From contig CM064424.1 of the NCBI GenBank assembly GCA_032690845.1, forward strand, positions 30,180,228 through 30,244,227: 64,000 bases of DNA. The letters are read 5' to 3'. Positions 23,937-36,060 of the stretch are shown here, one piece after another (within the stretch, counting starts at the first letter, position 1; each line of letters begins with the position of its first letter). The notes below the pieces were generated by a model. The model worked only from the letters and a program-made list of their open reading frames with translations, ran no database searches and was not told where the DNA came from. Both the position numbers and the translations under genes were made by a program. Source of the stretch: Eleusine coracana subsp. coracana. Its lineage: Eukaryota; Streptophyta; Magnoliopsida; Poales; Poaceae.

Positions 23937-24773
23937 TTGGGGGTCGCCGCGATCTCTCAGTGGCGCAATGGGTCGCGCAATAACCTCCTCCTTTATGTAC
24001 ATGAACATATGGTTTATTGTTTGCCTTTGTCTACTGTTCTGGTCTTTCTTTGTTGTTGTGGTCTAAGCACATGGGGGCTAAAATCTGATATTCACAAATG
24101 ATGGCGCTAGAATTGTTGTTTAGTGTTGCGGCAACAAGATTTGTGAACACCCTCAACAGGATTTTGTCCCAGGCTACATTAGAAGGGTATCGACAAGAAG
24201 AGAGTTTATAAAAATGTTATACCGATCAAGCTTCAACAACCATATATGTACCTTATACGAAAATTTATCTTACTTGAAACAAAGAATTTCCATTAATAAA
24301 ATGTTATTGGAGCCTCTTTCAGATATGCCTTATTTGAAACCAAAATATGTTGCATAAGGTTACAGGAATCACACCGTTTGGAGAAGAAATTCTCATTAAA
24401 ATACGTAACTTGCACTTGAGGGTTCCGTGATCTGAGCATCCTTGTGATGTCAACAATTTAATTGATCGAGGTCTGCACTGTCTGTACTTCACTGGAATGT
24501 GCACCCTGCCCATGAAGTTGTTGAGAGGTAGCCATCGGCGCCCACTTCACTTTCGATGATGCGCATGCACAATTCACCTACACTTCAGCACTTATTGTGT
24601 TTCTCATCACTTTAGAGATTCGTTAGGATTATATATTCTCCTCACCGATCATTCTGTCTGCGCCTACATGTTGAGTTTGAGCGTATATATATAGGTGTTA
24701 GCTGAACGATAAATTCACCGAAGAGCCCAGGTAGCTAGAGGTTAGGGAAGCTCCACGAGAGAGAGAGAGAGAG

Positions 24774-24846
24774 ATGGAAACCAAAAATCACCACGTCTTT
24801 CTTCTGCAGCTGGTGATTATTGGATGCTGGGTGTGCTGCGTCTGCC
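24774..24846 (+). pseudogene. Truncated exon 1 of the DsbA-like gene
   Basis: The ATG and the first 24 codons match the intact exon at 29544: the signal peptide with its hydrophobic core FLLQLVIIGCWVCC. The copia LTR starts straight after, and its first bases (TGTAG) supply one codon and a stop. At best it would make a 25-residue signal-peptide stub. The promoter and leader are also present, so it might still be transcribed into the element. That last point is inference. Confidence 0.85.
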
Positions 24847-25356
24847 TGTAGGGGAACGGGTAGGCTACGATAGCATATAAAATTTCTACCGTTCAACCAG
24901 GAAACCTTGCAAGAGAGGATCATGGATCGTTACCACTAGACGCGCAGGCGGAGCGGAAGCGAATGTTGGAGCAGCTCGATCCAACGTAGTCGCGCGTCGG
25001 TGTAGAGGAAGTAGTCGATCACGTCAATCGTCTCCTTCTAGTCCAGCCGTCGGCACCGCAGCAGCAGCAGCGCCTCCTCGCGGTATCCACACGTACGAGG
25101 TTGGAGCACCGTGCGCGGCGTGCTAGCACCGGCAACACGGTTAGGGTTTTGTGGGCGAGAAAGAGGAGCACGACGGCTAGGGTTAAGGACTGGTGGAATC
25201 ACCTGCGCCTTAAGCCCCTCCTCCACTTAAATAGACCCTTCTAATGGGCCTCGACTAGTTGGCCCATTAGTGGACTAATTCCTCACACGGATCAGTATCC
25301 GTATGACCCTCACATACGGATCAAATCCGTATTGTCTCTTGGGCATATCTCCAACA
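24847..25356 (-). repeat. C1 3' LTR
   Basis: The 510-base region, read on the minus strand, starts TGTTGGAGATATGCCC and ends in CA. On that strand it is preceded by a PPT (caagtgggagat, 25357-25368). No second LTR is present to compare. The sequence ctgcc sits on its left flank. Confidence 0.8.
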
Positions 25357-26290
25357 ATCTCCCACTTGCACTAGAGACAATCACATAGGCAAGCGATGTT
25401 CCAACCCGTTAAGTGTGTGACCCGTTAGGTTCACATGTACACGATAATGATGTGAAAACCATTTTTCAAATCATAAATCAATAGCGGCACCTAGCAGCAC
25501 ATACTGATTCTCGTGTACACATAAAGATCATATCGGCTGAACCTTTGACATACGCAGTCAGCGATCCCTTTGCCTCACGATATCAGTCAAGCTTAAGGCA
25601 AGATACATGCCATCCCTATAATAGCTCGACCATTCACTCGAACGTCTAGTGGATTTATCATGACTAACTTTTAGTCATTATGATTAACTTTTAATCACAT
25701 TGGCATGGCCATGCACTTCTAAATCCATCTAACTCGAGAGGCCCAGAGATATCTCTCCTGTTATTAGGAGGGGCAAATTCCATCTTGACCGCTCACACCC
25801 CACGACATGTTTTATAGCATACCCGAAAATTACCTTTATAACCACCCAGTTACGGAATAGCGTTTGGTAATCCTTAAATATGCTATTACACATTCTGGGA
25901 ATCAATGACAATCTCAGGTCTAAGGATCCCAAAGGTACATCATACAAGACAACAATTGATGGCACAATAATAACATCTCAGCAAAGTCTATTAGTGGGTC
26001 AGTCCAACACTATGTTCTCCAACATGTGTTCACATTATTGATTTGATATCTCCATATCAATGATCTGTGAAACACGATCATCAACCAATACATGTGCTAG
26101 TCCATGAATCATTATTGTCCAACACAAAGATAAGGAACTAGGGATCATTTAGGATAATATTATAAAGGAACAATGAGTTTCACAAACAAGTCACGCACTT
26201 GTCAATCAATGCAATAATTATTATCCATAGAACAGAATAACACTTTATTCAATCACACATAAACATAGACATTACACAATCTCTCATACA
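25357..26290 (-). other. C1 3' noncoding region
   Basis: About 930 bases lie between the end of pol and the LTR. It is AT-rich, with no open frame showing a known domain. It starts with the polypurine tract next to the LTR. Confidence 0.7.
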
Positions 26291-28490
26291 TTAATCATGC
26301 AGATATCTAATACCCATGGATCTCATATGTGCCTCATGCTTGGGCTGAGAGAGAGGTTTTGTCAACGGATCAGCGATGTTTGAGTCCGTGTGCACCTTGC
26401 ATATCTTTACATCACCTCGAGCGACGATGTCCCGAATAAGATGATAACGCCGTAGTACGTGTTTGTTCTTTTGATGTGCTCTAGGCTCCTTGGCTTGCGC
26501 AATGGCACCACTATTATCACAATAGAGGTCCATTGGACTGGATGCACTAGGAACCACACCCAACTCAGAAACAAATTTTCTGATCCAAACAGCTTCCTTT
26601 GCAGCTTCTGAAGCGGCAAGGTACTCAGCCTCCGTTGTTGAGTCAGCAACCGTATCTTGCTTGGAACTCTTCCAGCTCACCGCGCCTCCATTGAGGCAAA
26701 ACACATATCCAGATTGCGATCTCGAATCGTCTTTGTCGGTTTGGAAGCTAGCATCAGTGTAACCATTTACAACGAGCTCTTCCTCACCTCCATAGACTAG
26801 GAACATACCCATAGTCCTTCTTAAGTACTTTAGGATATTCTTATTAGCTCCACAATGAGCTTCTCCTGGATTTGACTGGTATCTGCTCACAGCACTAAGA
26901 GCGTAGGCTACATCTGGGCGAGTACTTATCATGGCATACATGATGGACCCAACAGCCGAAGCATATGGAATCGCTCTCATTTTCTCTTGCTCATCTGGTG
27001 TCGAGGGACACTGAGTCTTGCTAAGAGAAACCCCATGTGACATGGGCAAGAAACCTTTCTTGGAATCCTGCATATTGAACCGTTTCAATACCTTGTCAAT
27101 GTACGTGTCTTGGCTTAATCCAATTAGCCTCTTTGATCTATCTCTATAGATCTTAATGCCCAAAATGTAAGCTGCCTCTCCTAAGTCCTTCATTGAGAAA
27201 CTCTTTCTCAAAGAAGTCTTAACAGCTTCAAGCATTGGAATATCATTACCGATCAGCAATATGTCATCCACATAAAGGACCAGAAAGACAAGCGCGCTCC
27301 CACTAGCCCTTTTGTAAACACAAGGCTCTTCTTCGTTTTTAATGAAGCCAAACCCTTTGACTACCTCATCAAAGCGAAGATTCCAACTCCGAGATGCTTG
27401 CTTTAGTCCATAAATGGACTTTTGAAGCTTGCATATCTTCCTAGCATTTTGTGGATCGACAAAACCTTCAGGCTGTGTCATGTACACATCCTCACTTAGG
27501 TTTCCATTAAGGAAAGCCGTTTTGACATCCATTTGCCATATCTCATAATCATAAAATGCGGCAATTGCTAGAAGGATCCGTATAGACTTTAGCATAGCGA
27601 CGGGCGAGAAGGTCTCATCATAATCAACCCCTTGAATTTGCTTAAAACCTTTCGCCACCAATCGTGCCTTATAGATGTGAACATTTCCATCCATGTCTAT
27701 CTTTTTCTTAAAAACCCATTTACACTCAATGGTTTTTACACCATTAGGCGGATCTATCAAGTTCCAAACTTGATTTTCTCTCATGGATTCTAATTCGGAT
27801 CTCATGGCTCCAAGCCATTTCTCAGAGTCCGGTCCCATCATTGCTTCACTGTAAGTCTTAGGCTCATCATTGTCTAACAATAATATGTCTCGCTGCCCCG
27901 TGGTTAGGAGCGTGAACTTTTCAGGAGTGCGACGTGCCCTTTCTGACCTACGCGGGGCTGGTGTTTCAACAATTGGTTCAACAACAATTTGTTCATCCAA
28001 TTGTGGTATAGCGGAAGAACAAACATTTTCTGGAGCTTCTTGAACTTCTTCAAGTTGCACCGTTCTCCCACTTACCCTTTTGGAGAGAAACTCTTTCTCT
28101 AGAAAAACACCATTACGAGCGACAAACACTTTGCCCTCTTCCCGGTTGTAGAAATAATAACCTTTGGTTTCCCTAGGGTATCCTACAATGAAGCATTTAT
28201 CAGACTTGGAAGAAAGCTTATCAGACGTCATACGTTTTACATAAGCCTCACATCCCCAAATCTTAAGAAAAGACAACCCGGGACGCTTCCCAGTCCATAT
28301 CTCATATGGTGTCCTTTCCACGGATTTAGATGGAACCCTATTAAGTGTGAAAGCGGCAGTTTCTAGAGCGTATCCCGAGAAGGACAATGGAAGATCACTT
28401 TGGCTCATCATAGACCTAACCATGTCTAACAAGGTTCGGTTCTTCCGTTCGGATACTCCATTCCATTGGGGCGTTCCTGGCGGAGTCCAT
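26291..28490 (-). pseudogene. Copia pol: integrase C-part, RT and RNase H, 5'-truncated
   Basis: The open frame runs to the truncation; a 713-codon ORF starts at ATG 28432, and the frame stays open to 28490 with the integrase stretch GTPQWNGVSERKNRTLLDM. Counting from that ATG, the end of the integrase core and GKRP region are at 40-60, the RT start (W..A M..E) near 205, RT catalytic Asp in MDVKTAF at 302, YVDD at 387-390, RNase H residues D560 (TDASF), E601 (STTEAEY) and D639 (CDNSGA), and an HLIRD motif near 664-668. All the RT and RNase H residues I can check are kept. With gag, protease and the integrase zinc finger gone, it cannot transpose on its own. The lineage is Tork- or TAR-like; I am not sure which. 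Confidence 0.85.
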
Positions 28491-29616
28491 TGTGGGTGGG
28501 GGAGGGGCCAGTGAGGTGGGCAGCGACATCACCAGGGACGGTGTGCAGGGGCGGCAGCGCACTGGGGCGGGGGTGGTGCTCTCGAAGCTGCTGGAGGCGG
28601 AGGTGACGATTCTCGGTGCTGTGGGATGCATGGAGCACACACGGGGGGTTGGGGGTCGCCGCGATCTCTCAGTGGCGCAATGGGTCGTGCAATAACCTCC
28701 TCCTTTATGTACATGAACATATGGTTTATTGTTTGCCTTTGTCTACTGTTCTGGTCTTTCTTTGTTGTTGTGGTCTAAGCACATGGGGGCTAAAATCTGA
28801 TATTCACAAATGATCTTCTGCTTGGCTAGTGCTAATTAATTTTCGTATGTTCAAATGGATGATGGCGCTAGAATTGTTGTTTAGTGTTGCGGCAACAAGA
28901 TTTGTGAACACCCTCAACAGGATTTTGTCCCAGGCTACATTAGAAGGGTATCGACAAGAAGAGAGTTTATAAAAATGTTATACCGATCAAGCTTCAACAA
29001 CCATATATGTACCTTATACGAAAATTTATCTTACTTGAAACGAAGAATTTCCATTAATAAAATGTTATTGGAGCCTCTTTCAGATATGCCTTATTTGAAA
29101 CCAAAATATGTTGCATAAGGTTACAGGAATCACACCGTTTGGAGAAGAAATTCTCATTAAAATATTTAATGGAGTCGTAACTTGCACTTGAGGGTTCCGT
29201 GATCTGAGCATCCTTGTGATGTCAACAATTTAATTGATCGAGGTCGGCACTGTCTGTACTTCACTGGAATGTGCACCCTGCCCATGAAGTTGTTGAGAGG
29301 TAGCCATCGGCGTCCACTTCACTTTCGATGATGCGCATGCACAATTCACCTACACTTCAGCACTTATTGTGTTTCTCATCACTTTAGAGATTCGTTAGGA
29401 TTATATATTCTCCTCACCGATCATTCTGTCTGCGCCTACATGTTGAGTTTGAGCGTATATATATAGGTGTTAGCTGAACGATAAATTCACCGAAGAGCCC
29501 AGGTAGCTAGAGGTTAGGGAAGCTCCACGAGAGAGAGAGAGAGATGGAAACCAAAAATCACCACGTCTTTCTTCTGCAGCTGGTGATTATTGGATGCTGG
29601 GTGTGCTGCGTCTGCC
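28491..29616 (+). repeat. Right copy of duplicated promoter and exon start
   Basis: This 1126-base copy of 23761-24846 runs into the intact exon 1. It keeps about 47 and 11 bases that the left copy lacks and has only G6 at the variable run. It probably holds the working promoter of the gene at 29544. Confidence 0.9.
29456..29543 (+). promoter_or_regulatory. Core promoter and leader of the DsbA-like gene
   Basis: A TATATATATA box lies at 29456-29465, about 79 bases before the ATG. Transcription would start near 29490. The leader ends in a GA repeat (GAGAGAGAGAG) just before the start codon. The same set is present in the left copy. Confidence 0.6.
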
Positions 29617-30192
29617 TCGCGCAGATCCCAATCCCGTCGAGGATGGATGGCTTTGTGTATGGTAGGAAGTCACCGGCGTGGGGCGAGACGGTAGTGGTGG
29701 AGGCGTTTTTCGACCCCGTCTGCCCTGACAGCCGCGACGCGTGGCCCGTGCTAAAGAAGGCCGTCGAGCACTACGGCTCACGTGTTTCCGTCGTCGTACA
29801 TCTCTCCCCACTCCCGTAAGTGTAATAATAATACATTCTCACAGTTAACTTTATCATTTTATTTTATCATAATGTTTTTTATAATAACAAAATTTATGTA
29901 GTATTATAATTGTTAGACTGACATGAGGCACGATCTATTTGGCTTGGCCCAAACATAACATAGCCCGGTGGTCATCATGCCTAGTTTGAAAACCGGACTG
30001 TGTTATGTTTGGTCATCATGCCTAGTATAGTTCGGTGGTCATCATGCCTAGTACTCAGTATTATAGTTTTTTGCATTCTAAATTTATGTAGGATTACAAA
30101 TTTTATGCACCTCAAATTGTGTTTTTTATTTCTGCATTTTGAAAATCCTGTATTTCGAATAAAGTCCTTACTGAGATTTCTTGCCTCCATGG

Positions 30193-30372
30193 GCTGCTAC
30201 CACCAAGAGTCGGATATGCTAAGGCCTCGTTTGAAAACCTTGGGATTAGTTGTGATTGGTGCCGAATCCGCGCCAACCAGGATGCTGCTACCACCAAGAG
30301 TCAGATATGCTAAGGCCTCGTTTGAAAAGCATATGATTGGTTGTGATTGGTGCCGAATCGGCGCCAACCGGG
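30193..30372 (+). repeat. 91-bp tandem duplication in intron 1
   Basis: Two copies start gctgctaccaccaag at 30193 and 30284, with a few changes. Each holds ctaaggcctcgtttg, a string often seen at the edge of grass DNA transposons. Its origin is unclear. Confidence 0.8.
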
Positions 30373-31438
30373 AAACCAGACCCACGTGTGGAAGAGGATC
30401 CCCGGCTTGACCGAAAATCTCATTTGGTAGCGGCCTGTATAAAACGAACCCTCTCCAATCCACTTCGATGGGTGAAAATCAGCACTCCCAACTTTGGCCG
30501 GGAATCTCTAGCTGGCTGTGCTGCTTCGTGCCTTGGTCTCCGTCAGTACCCCCTTCGTGTGCATGTCTTTCAATGGTTTTTGGTCTTCGTTTCGTTGATG
30601 AAAGATTTGGGAAACAAATAACAAAACAGTAACTTTCACCAATAGTTTTCAACGACATAAAAAAGGGGGCAACAGCCACAAGTTATTGTGATAGCGTGGT
30701 TGTATGTTTTAATGTATATATTGAAATATCCATGACTAAAAAGCAAGAAAGATTAGAGAAACAAGTGTTCTTGCTTTTCAAAAGAGATTTAATTTTATAT
30801 GCACAAAGAAGATAGGCCTTGCTTTTCACAACTAAATAAGTTATATACCTTAGCTTTTTAGCATTACATTATTCAGGTGACGGAAGTCCTCATTATGTGC
30901 TCTGTGACCACCAAAAAGTATAGGTTTATAGTGTTCAGTTGGACCTCATCTATCATACACATAAAAGTTACAGTAAACAAAAGCTTGGCTATAGACTTAT
31001 TAACTACTAATCAGATTAGCGAAGAAACACAGTAGGTGGAAGACACTGATAGAGCATTTTTCTGGATCAAAGAAAGGTTGAATAAAGAGAAAATTAAGTA
31101 CATGAATGGTCTTCAAACTTGTTTAGGAATGTATCTAAGGGATCCGAACTCTTAATTTGCACATTAGCTATCTAAAGTTGCTAAGAAATTTATAGTGATC
31201 CTAATATTTCTCTCAGTGGCATCTATGTAATCAACTTTAACAACGTAGTCACTTGTATAACTATTTGTCCTACGCTAAAATAAAAAAAGATGAAGCAAAC
31301 GGACTCTTTATGCTTCCTATTGACTTGATTTTTTATCTTTGGCATGGGTTGGATTGTTAATTACTCCCTCATTTTGACCCAGACACAGTCAAACCTCTAA
31401 AACTTGGCCATTAATAACTTGCGATAAGTATTTTCATA

Positions 31439-31965
31439 AGGGAACATTGCAAAAACACACGTACATGAGGGAGATTTTCATATACCCACGTGCAAGTACT
31501 ATTGTTTCAGTCTAACACTTACAAATTACACATAGTTCTTATTATCTCCCTGACAACTTTGACTAACCAACGTGGCTCTTGACAAGTATCTGGTACAACA
31601 CTAAATAGTCTATCGTAACTAAGTTACTTATAATATTGTTTGAATCATACAAATATCTTAATACTTAAGATTTAACTCCTCTACTTTGCTCATAACATCT
31701 TATAGCACTCTGCATATATTTTCACACTACTGATGATAATGAGATAAAATTTGGTGATACCACATTTATCTAGATGATAATCACTCTATAGTCAAACATC
31801 TGGATCAATGTTGAAGTCAAACAAGAGCCATATTAGCTGGTCAAAGTTGCCAAATGGATATATGAAAACTATGTATAACTTGTAGGTGTTAGATTGAAAC
31901 AAAAGTATTTGCGGGTGGGTATATGAAAAAACACCTAAAATGTAAGTGGGTATTTATAATTTTCC
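31439..31965. mobile_element. Mutator-like MITE in intron 1
   Basis: Imperfect inverted repeats of about 130-140 bases make up both ends. The left arm (from agggaacatt) matches the reverse complement of the right arm through blocks such as tttcatatacccac and tgtttca-tctaacac. The flanks carry attttcata (31430-31438) and tttttcata (31966-31974), a 9-base target duplication with one change, as for Mutator-type insertion. The middle has no coding capacity. It is non-autonomous. Confidence 0.7.
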
Positions 31966-32360
31966 TTTTTCATAATATCATATTTATTCAAGATTTTTAT
32001 GAGAGTTTGATAGAAAAATAGAATCAAGCATCCAAGAAAAAAATCTACAATGTCAGAAACAATTACCGGAAGGGTTATGTTTTAGCCATTGTATATTTAA
32101 ACAATGATAATGCCATTTTTTTTGCGAGGAATGATAATGCCATTTGTTAAAAGAATACGCATCTTTAATCAGTGTATGTTTCTCAAGAGAAATGACAATA
32201 ACAATTCTGCAGAAGCTTTTGTAGTTTTTACTTAGTGGCCCTCTCTCAATTCTGCAGTTATCACAGCAATGCGTTCACCGCATGCCGCTCAATCAATGTA
32301 GCAAACAAGTTGAATCCGACGTTTGTGTATCCCCTGCTTGAGAGATTCTTCAAATACCAG

Positions 32361-33474
32361 GTTTTGACCCTCTGGGCATTGTTCATCTGCTGCAGTGTTA
32401 CAATTTAAAGATAAAAAATAAGAGTGAGCACGGAATTAGGAATGGGGCAAGTCATAGGTCAGGTAGTTTTAAATACCTTTGGAAAATATGAAATGTTCTT
32501 ATCAAACTGTAGTCCTTTGTGTGGAGAAGAGTCCAATTAAACATTATTCAATCTTCTGATGTTTGATAATTAGGCACCATCAATTTGATTATTTTGTTGA
32601 GCCCTTCGAGATCCATATTCCCGTATAAAGAAAGGTTAAAATGCAAGCATATGCTGTTAGCAGATCCACTAAGTTCATACTCCCTCCTTCCATGTATGCA
32701 ATACCTATTTGTCAAAATGTTTTTTCCATAAATATAATGCATATTTCTGTTAAATCCTCATCAGATATGCATAATAATTAGTCTGCTTGTAGATTATTGG
32801 TGAATGCCTCTTCATTTTGGCATATACATAATACACATGGCTAGCATTGGATACTTTTATGTTTTATTTGTTGTGCCCATATAAATTTTTTATAATAGTT
32901 ATTACGACTTGGTCTTTGTGCCACTTCTAAATATATGCATTAGACCAGTCTCAATGTAAAGTTTTATTAAACAGTTTCAAAAAATTACTATGTCAAATAA
33001 ATATATTTAAATTAGTAAATAAAACTAGCTCTATCAGTGTAAAATTTCATATTACGGTTTATAGGCTAAGATATCACTTAAATGCTATATCTAAATGATC
33101 AATGGTAGTCTATAAAATATGTAGTGATAAAATAAATTATTCTCAGTGGGTGTTTTATTCTAGTCTTAATTTTTGGTAATTATGTACATCAGGTTTCATC
33201 TCCATGAGATTCAACTACTCTCTTTCATCATAAATTATATGTCACGTTACTGTTCTTGTTTATGTGGCATCTCATTTAATAATTTTGAAACCCATATGAA
33301 ACTTGGATTGAGATTGATGTGAGTATTAATTTCATTGAATAGTTGCATATTAAATGTATTGGGAACTTCAAATATTAATACATACGCTTGCCTTGAAATT
33401 TCGTGCTATCCTAGTTTCTTGAGAGTCCTTAACTGCTCAAAATTCATATATAAGAGAATACAATCAACTGCCAG
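32361..33474 (+). other. Intron 2 of the DsbA-like gene
   Basis: The intron is AT-rich with no coding sequence seen. It starts GTTTTG and ends CTGCCAG. Near 32680 there is a Stowaway-like string (tactccctcc) without a matching partner. Confidence 0.6.
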
Positions 33475-35246
33475 GAAGGCTATTACAACCAACCAACTTA
33501 CACAAGATCAAGAGCTACTGTGGTTGACGAAATAACAAGCAGCATTGTTGTTCCCATCATCGGAGAAGCCAATTTGGAAGCGTAGAGAGCAGGTTTCAAT
33601 GACTCACAATCCGATCAAGCTGCAAGGATATCTTTCAAAGTGAGACCATTTATTCTCGTGACACTCCATTTTAGATACACTATTAAATTTTAATCACCTT
33701 TATTCATCATTTTGCTTTTATTTCATAGAATGGATGTGCACGAGGTGTGACTGGGACACCCAACTTCTTTGTGAATGGTATACCACTCAGCGACTCTGGT
33801 TCTCCTCTGAACTATAACAAGTGGATATCTATCCTTGATCCATTGGTTGGCAAGATGTAAAAGAATGATCTGGTTCTAATAAAGTCAGTGCTGTACTAAA
33901 TTACAAGCCGATCGAACAAGTGTGTGGTATAACCATGGATGTAATACGGATCAAGTTCCTTAATTCTTTTGTATCTGACTATATATTTGAATACACTTCT
34001 TCACACATGTGTGCTACATCACAACATTAATTCTTTCAAAGCACCTGACCAAGTTCCTTCCATGTTTCATGCACTACGGGAAACCACAAAGATGCTGAGG
34101 GCCGGGCAATCCATCGGGCACTCAGCGAACATAGCCTTTGTCGAGAATCCCAAATATAGAACTAGGCAAAAGGACGAGCATTTGGCAAAATCCCAGTTTT
34201 GCTTAGTAAACCCTCGACAAAACCAGACACTCGACATAAACTCCATGTTTGTCAAGTGTCAGCGCCTAACACTTGGCAAAGAGATGTTTTGCTGAGTTTA
34301 TTTTTTTGCTACTCAACAAAGTTGTGTCACGTGACCACCACGTGCTGATGAACGTCAACAGTCATTGCCAAGTGGGCCACCAAAGGCACTCAACAAAGAG
34401 TCCTTTTGCCTAGTGTGCAACTCATGGCACTTCGCAAAAGGGCTTTTGCCGAGTGTACCACCCATCACAACAGCAAAAAAGGCATGTAACGGTGGTTCAA
34501 AAAGCTCTATAGCAGCTGGCAGACCACCCCGTCGCTATACAAACGCAGCTACAAATAAGCATTTGTAGCGGTGGGTGGTCTGTCGCCCAAATAAACCATC
34601 GCTACAGACACATTATTAGCGGTGGTTGAAGTTATCAATCGCCGCTATTGTTCGGTACTAATAGTAGCGGTTGACATAATCAACCGTTGTTATTGTTAGA
34701 TATTAGTAGTGGCGGTTGACAACATTAATCGCTGCTACTTGTTATTTTTTTATAAAATAAAATTTAGCAAATATACAGAAATTAGAAATCATAGGTTCTA
34801 CATACGCAGAAATTTATAAATCTTATCACAGTTATTTATAATATATTGTCACATATATTTACAATCTCATTGTAGATATTTACATCTCATCACAGAATAT
34901 ATACAACATTGTCATCAAATGTTCAATCGAGATTACAAAATGTTTTATATGAATCCTAGTACATAGTCATCATCTTTTTTCAACACACTGGACTTATATG
35001 GTGCTCTTGAACCAGGCCACTCACAAAGGGACCTATATTTTATTGCTAGTTCACTATTTGAATCAAAGCACTTCCCTTCTAGACTAATTACCTCTCTTAG
35101 CATAAAACAATAAAGAGAAACTATAACTAGATACATGGCATTTGTATCCAAGTGAATGCGTGATTCAGGAATTATACCCTTTTTGATCTCGTTGTTCCTT
35201 TTCATCTTTGTAGCTCATTCTCTCTTTGTCTTTGCGGCTTTCTGTG

Positions 35247-36060
35247 TCACATGAGCAGAGTCCTCAATGATATGGTCCGGATAAAGTAAAATGGATACAA
35301 ATAAAACCAACTTACCTCTTGTTGAGACTCCTCAATGATATGGTCCAGGTAAGTTGAAGTGCCAGCCGAGAACACACAAGTGTAGTAACCACAAATGGCA
35401 CTATAAATTAGAGAACACAAGTTCGTTACACCTACAATAATTATATGAATGGATAGTACGATAAGAACGTGTATGAGATGCATATAAGTCTTACCCAAAA
35501 ATTATGATAGAAGTACATCTTCTTTTTCCTTGTAGGATGACATGTCCTGCCGGCTACGGCATATTTCTCGTAAGCACTACGCGATACAAAAGCTTATCAT
35601 TAGATGATATTAACATCATCAAACAATACACACATAGACCAATTTCTTACCGATCTATGACTTCCAGAATGTCATCATATAAGTTCTTATCGTAGTCCAG
35701 GTTGTCAAGTGATAGAAGGTTCCCTTCTTTTGGAAATATCATCAGACAGATCCAATGATCGCTACAACAATGTTTATTGTCAACAAGTTAATTATGATTG
35801 GATTTAATTTAACATAGGATACATGATGAAGGCAGTAGTTGTCCAACTTACTTGAAGTTGTAAGGGGCCATAATGCACTCTCTATCTTTCCACCTCATGA
35901 AGCAATCGTACAAGTAATTTGCAACATAAGTCCTTGCTTCTGTTGTCAAGATCGTCTTCATTTCAGCAAGCTCTGTTGGTGTCTTATCCAGATAATTTTC
36001 CGGATTTACCATTGGGTTTATCGAGCTTTGTTTGATCCGGCTTGGGTTGATATAGGCCAC
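35247..36060 (-). pseudogene. Ulp1-like (C48) protease domain of a CACTA element
   Basis: The exons read right to left. One piece (35848-36060) ends in CIMAPYNF. The next piece (35650-35780) gives DHWICLMIFPKEGN followed by LDNLDYDKN, matching the His and Asp region of Ulp1/SENP peptidases. The last (35247-35420) gives ICGYYTCVF, matching the catalytic Cys region. Plant CACTA and MULE elements often carry this domain; its role in transposition is unknown. Splicing is not certain, and I call it a pseudogene because the frames do not join simply. Confidence 0.5.

Larger units (their letters stand above)
23761..24846 (+). repeat. Left copy of duplicated gene promoter and exon start
   Basis: The region matches 28491-29616 along its whole length at high identity. 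Differences include a 23-G run here (23914-23936) against 6 G there, a deletion here of roughly 47 bases next to tattcacaaatgatg, and one of about 11 bases near 24400. It holds the TATA box (about 24684-24692), the GA-rich leader and the first 73 coding bases of the host gene. It is cut at 24847 by the copia LTR. Confidence 0.9.
24847..28490 (-). mobile_element. 5'-truncated Ty1/copia element C1
   Basis: The element runs on the minus strand: LTR (24847-25356), 3' noncoding part, then pol up to the integrase core at 28490. The 5' LTR, gag, protease and the first part of integrase are absent. The right edge meets the duplicated host promoter at 28491, with about 3 bases (ttg) that could belong to either side. 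It has no nonsense codons, unlike the other elements here, so it is probably the younger one. Confidence 0.85.
29544..33860 (+). pseudogene. DsbA-like thioredoxin-fold secreted protein, with a stop in exon 3
   Basis: Four exons can be joined with GT-AG introns and a kept frame: 29544-29815, 32258-32360, 33475-33639 and 33729-33860, 224 codons with the stop. Residues 1-26 form a signal peptide with a Cys-rich hydrophobic core, so the product would enter the secretory path. The FFDPVCPDSRDAW motif (residues about 56-68) replaces the CxxC of active DsbA with one Cys, as in plant homologues I recall. VTGTPNFFVNG (exon 4) carries the cis-Pro loop, and YNKWISILDPLV is the usual end. Such proteins are annotated as thioredoxin superfamily, with no proven substrate. 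Codon 162 (33583-33585) is TAG where relatives have Tyr, so the copy is probably null unless this is a base error. Intron 1 (2.4 kb) holds transposon DNA. Confidence 0.8.

Noticed and set aside
23664..24101. 145-codon Gly-rich frame across the G23 run
   Set aside because: It runs over a homopolymer whose length differs between the two copies, so the frame is not kept. It is promoter-region DNA.
32676..32742. Stowaway-like MITE end (tactccctcc)
   Set aside because: No matching inverted end with TA flanks was found nearby; a similar string at 31363 points the same way and gives no pair.
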